DNA from: Lacinutrix sp. Bg11-31
GTDB lineage: Bacteria > Bacteroidota > Bacteroidia > Flavobacteriales > Flavobacteriaceae
Reading direction: 5' to 3'
Length of the DNA stretch: 64,000 bases
Assembly (NCBI RefSeq): GCF_002831665.1
Contig: NZ_CP025118.1
Span: 1,798,001-1,862,000, forward strand
Below are positions 62,029-64,000 of the stretch, in pieces. Numbering within the stretch: position 1 is the stretch's first letter; every line of letters begins with the position of its first letter. The notes under the pieces are model-generated. The model saw nothing but the letters and a program-made list of their open reading frames with translations, did not search any database and was not told the origin of the DNA. The position numbers and the translations under genes were made by a program.

Positions 62029-64000
62029 TTAGTGATTAACTTGAAATTTTTTACTAAAAGTTCTAAAGTTAGATCTAAATGTAATTATATATAAACCATT
62101 AACTAATCCTTTAACATCTACGCTTGTTTTACCAAAAGTAGAGTTATCGAAAGAACCTTGAAGCACCTGTCTTCCGTTTAAGTCGATCATATTATAGTTC
62201 ATAACCTCTACGTCTAATAATAATAACTCAACATTTAAGTTATCTACTACTGGATTAGGATATAATTTAATATCTACGCTATTCTCTGTACTTGGTAGCG
62301 CTTCTGTTTCAGAAACAGGAGTTTCACCTTTTACAGGCTTAACATCTGTTAATGTTGTTACTACAGTTCTAGGTGGTGGTGCAACAATAGAGAATGGCAC
62401 TCCAACTTCATCAAACGACGCACAAACACCATTAGTAGTTATTGTATTTGCAACATCTGTAATTGTAGTATTACCTAACGAAATAGAATTTAAGTTTAAA
62501 GACGCTGCATTATAAACTAATGAATGTATTTTATAAGAACCTATAGAATTATATCCATTACTAAAAAAGAAAAAATTACTAGACACCTTATACTGCTCGA
62601 TTACGCTATTATTACCTGGGCCTGTTCTAGATAAAAGTATAGCGGTATTATATCCTTCTGGCACAACTGTGTCTTGACCTAAAGCTATATTAACAGTTAC
62701 TGAAGAATTTAAGTCAATAATAGAAATAATACCATTATTATCTAATGTTGTAGTTCCAGAATTGGCTTCACATAAAGTATCTCCTTCTGTAATTGTAAAT
62801 GTAATCGTCTTTTCATCGCAAAGTGTACTATTACAATAATTACCACTAAACATTGATGCTTTCACTTCAAAAGTACCTAACCCTAAGTCCCATTCACCAT
62901 TTCCTGCTGGAAAAGTATATGGAATATAGTTTTCAATTATAGAGTATTCTTCGTTTGTATCTTGGTTCTCAACATCAAGTCTCACACTTTCAGATACACC
63001 ACTAACAATTGCGTCTATATAAAAATTAGATGGTAAATTGTTAACATGGTAAGTATTTCCATCTTCAATTGTAATATTTTCTGTTCCATTTGAGAATTGA
63101 AATTCTGTTATATCTCCACAGTTTTGCTCGAAAAGAGTAAAAGTGTAACAAATGTGATCACATCTTGTTCCTGCACAGTTATCGTACTTAAATATTTCAG
63201 AATAAAATTGAAAAGTACCAGTTCCTAAATTCCATGCTTGATTTCCACTTGGATAAGTATAAGGAAGTGAACTCGTACCATTTGTAAAAACTTCACCAGT
63301 ATCTAAGTTCGTTATTTTATGAGAAGCACTTTCTGTCATTCCAGACACTACAACATCTACATAAAAATTATAAGGTAAAGAAGCTACATCATAACTTCCT
63401 CCATTTGCAATAGCAACTGTATTAGTTCCGTTAGAGAATGATAAGCCGTCAATTTCTCCACAAGATGGTGTATTTGTTATAGTAAATTTAATTTTATCTT
63501 TATCACAATATGATCCAGCGCAATTGCTATATTTAAAAATCTTAGCTTCAATTTCATATTCTGCAGCAGGTAAGTTCCAAGCTCCATTTCCTCCAGGAAA
63601 AGTATAAGGTAAATAATTTTCACCAATTGTATATTGCTGTCCTGTATTTAAGTTTTTAACCTTGATACTTGCACTCTCTGAAAAACCATCAACAATAATA
63701 TCTGTATAAAAATTAGTTGGCAATTGGTCTAAAGAGTACTCTCCGCCTTCAACTATTGCTACGGAAGAATTTCCATTTGAGAATTCGAATCCTGAAATAG
63801 TGCCACATGGAGGATTATTTGTAATCGTAAATTTAATTTTTTCTTTATCACAATACGATCCATAACAATTATTATATTTAAAAATTTTAGCTTCTAACTC
63901 AAATTCACCTGTTCCATAAAACCATGCTCCATTTCCTCCTGGTGCTGTATAAGGTAAAGTGTTTTCGCCAATATTATAAGTTTGTCCTGTATCTTTATTT
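62029..64000 (-). CDS. Large repeat-containing T9SS surface protein (5' end beyond the window)
   Basis: The frame stays open to position 64000, so the start lies outside; at least 656 residues are present. It consists of tandem repeats of about 115 residues (NFYTD / NFYVD / NFYID anchor words at 115- and 114-residue spacing), each with FSNGT..V.I, LPYTFPGGNGAWNL-like and paired Cys motifs (NCAGSYCDK, NCAGTRCDH, YCNSTLCDE). Four units are at least partly visible. A different beta domain follows (about 63080-62350), then a T9SS type A sorting domain (VDIKLYPNPVVDNLNVELLL, GLVNGLYIITFRS). It is probably an adhesin-like cell-surface protein. Confidence 0.88.
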   Translation of the reverse strand, partial: NKDTGQTYNIGENTLPYTAPGGNGAWFYGTGEFELEAKIFKYNNCYGSYCDKEKIKFTITNNPPCGTISGFEFSNGNSSVAIVEGGEYSLDQLPTNFYTDIIVDGFSESASIKVKNLNTGQQYTIGENYLPYTFPGGNGAWNLPAAEYEIEAKIFKYSNCAGSYCDKDKIKFTITNTPSCGEIDGLSFSNGTNTVAIANGGSYDVASLPYNFYVDVVVSGMTESASHKITNLDTGEVFTNGTSSLPYTYPSGNQAWNLGTGTFQFYSEIFKYDNCAGTRCDHICYTFTLFEQNCGDITEFQFSNGTENITIEDGNTYHVNNLPSNFYIDAIVSGVSESVRLDVENQDTNEEYSIIENYIPYTFPAGNGEWDLGLGTFEVKASMFSGNYCNSTLCDEKTITFTITEGDTLCEANSGTTTLDNNGIISIIDLNSSVTVNIALGQDTVVPEGYNTAILLSRTGPGNNSVIEQYKVSSNFFFFSNGYNSIGSYKIHSLVYNAASLNLNSISLGNTTITDVANTITTNGVCASFDEVGVPFSIVAPPPRTVVTTLTDVKPVKGETPVSETEALPSTENSVDIKLYPNPVVDNLNVELLLLDVEVMNYNMIDLNGRQVLQGSFDNSTFGKTSVDVKGLVNGLYIITFRSNFRTFSKKFQVNH

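Overview
The window looks like a chromosomal segment of a marine-type member of the Flavobacteriaceae (Bacteroidota). The evidence is clear AT-richness, type IX secretion (T9SS) C-terminal sorting domains, a long Bacteroidota-type SecA, Bacteroidota -7 promoter elements (TAnnTTTG) with A-rich leaders instead of Shine-Dalgarno sites, a bacillithiol gene (bshC), the small ribosomal protein THX, and many flavobacterial DUF families. I cannot name the genus from sequence alone. I found no rRNA, tRNA, CRISPR array, integrase or transposase. Both ends cut through genes.

Layout. 0-1.3 kb: start of a capsule/exopolysaccharide export operon (OPX lipoprotein and Wzc-like chain-length protein, reading left). 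1.5-9.6 kb: ABC-F ATPase, methyltransferase, cobalamin adenosyltransferase, DUF2795 protein and secA. 9.7-20 kb: T9SS cargo, MFS transporter, M23 peptidase, an ECF sigma / anti-sigma-like / DUF4097-like operon, DUF2911, MeaB GTPase, HAD phosphatase and FAD oxidoreductase. 20-22.3 kb: an accessory island with a TIR-like (CAP12/Pycsar-effector type) gene and a small membrane-anchored protein. 22.3-26.9 kb: a probable envelope-lipid glycosylation cluster (epimerase, GT2, LAB_N protein, GT39/ArnT-like, PAP2). 27-39.8 kb: four-helix-bundle element, MATE pump, PLP enzyme, nitronate monooxygenase-like protein, mnmA, fasciclin lipoprotein, YwqK-like protein, yidC and pyrG. 40-40.7 kb: one more accessory gene. 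40.7-64 kb: mostly core genes (guaA, bshC, YaaA, RluA-type synthase, PASTA protein, ddl, coaD, hybrid histidine kinase, SulP, M14 peptidase) ending in a repeat-rich T9SS surface protein.

Most unusual signal. The accessory genes at 20.1, 21.6 and 40.0 kb share a conserved upstream element (core CTTCGTT[TA][GA]AC, then a hairpin). The first two are also bounded by nested inverted repeats: an outer pair TTCGTTT.AC / CGTTAAACGAA and an inner pair (TTGTGTGCA/TGCACACAA for one, GTTGGCAAC/GTTGCCAAC for the other). Their downstream halves are long imperfect palindromes, as in integron attC sites, but no integrase is in view. Between the two genes lies a diverged duplicate of the next gene's tail and terminator, which marks an insertion or recombination junction. 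I read these as integrase-less mobile gene cassettes carrying at least one probable defence gene.

The intergenic regions also hold several dispersed repeat families: a GGGCRTTACC...TAAYGC element (three copies), a two-hairpin element (four copies), TTCCTGCGAAGGCAGGAA-type palindromes, and one palindrome read in frame inside a uracil-DNA-glycosylase-like gene.
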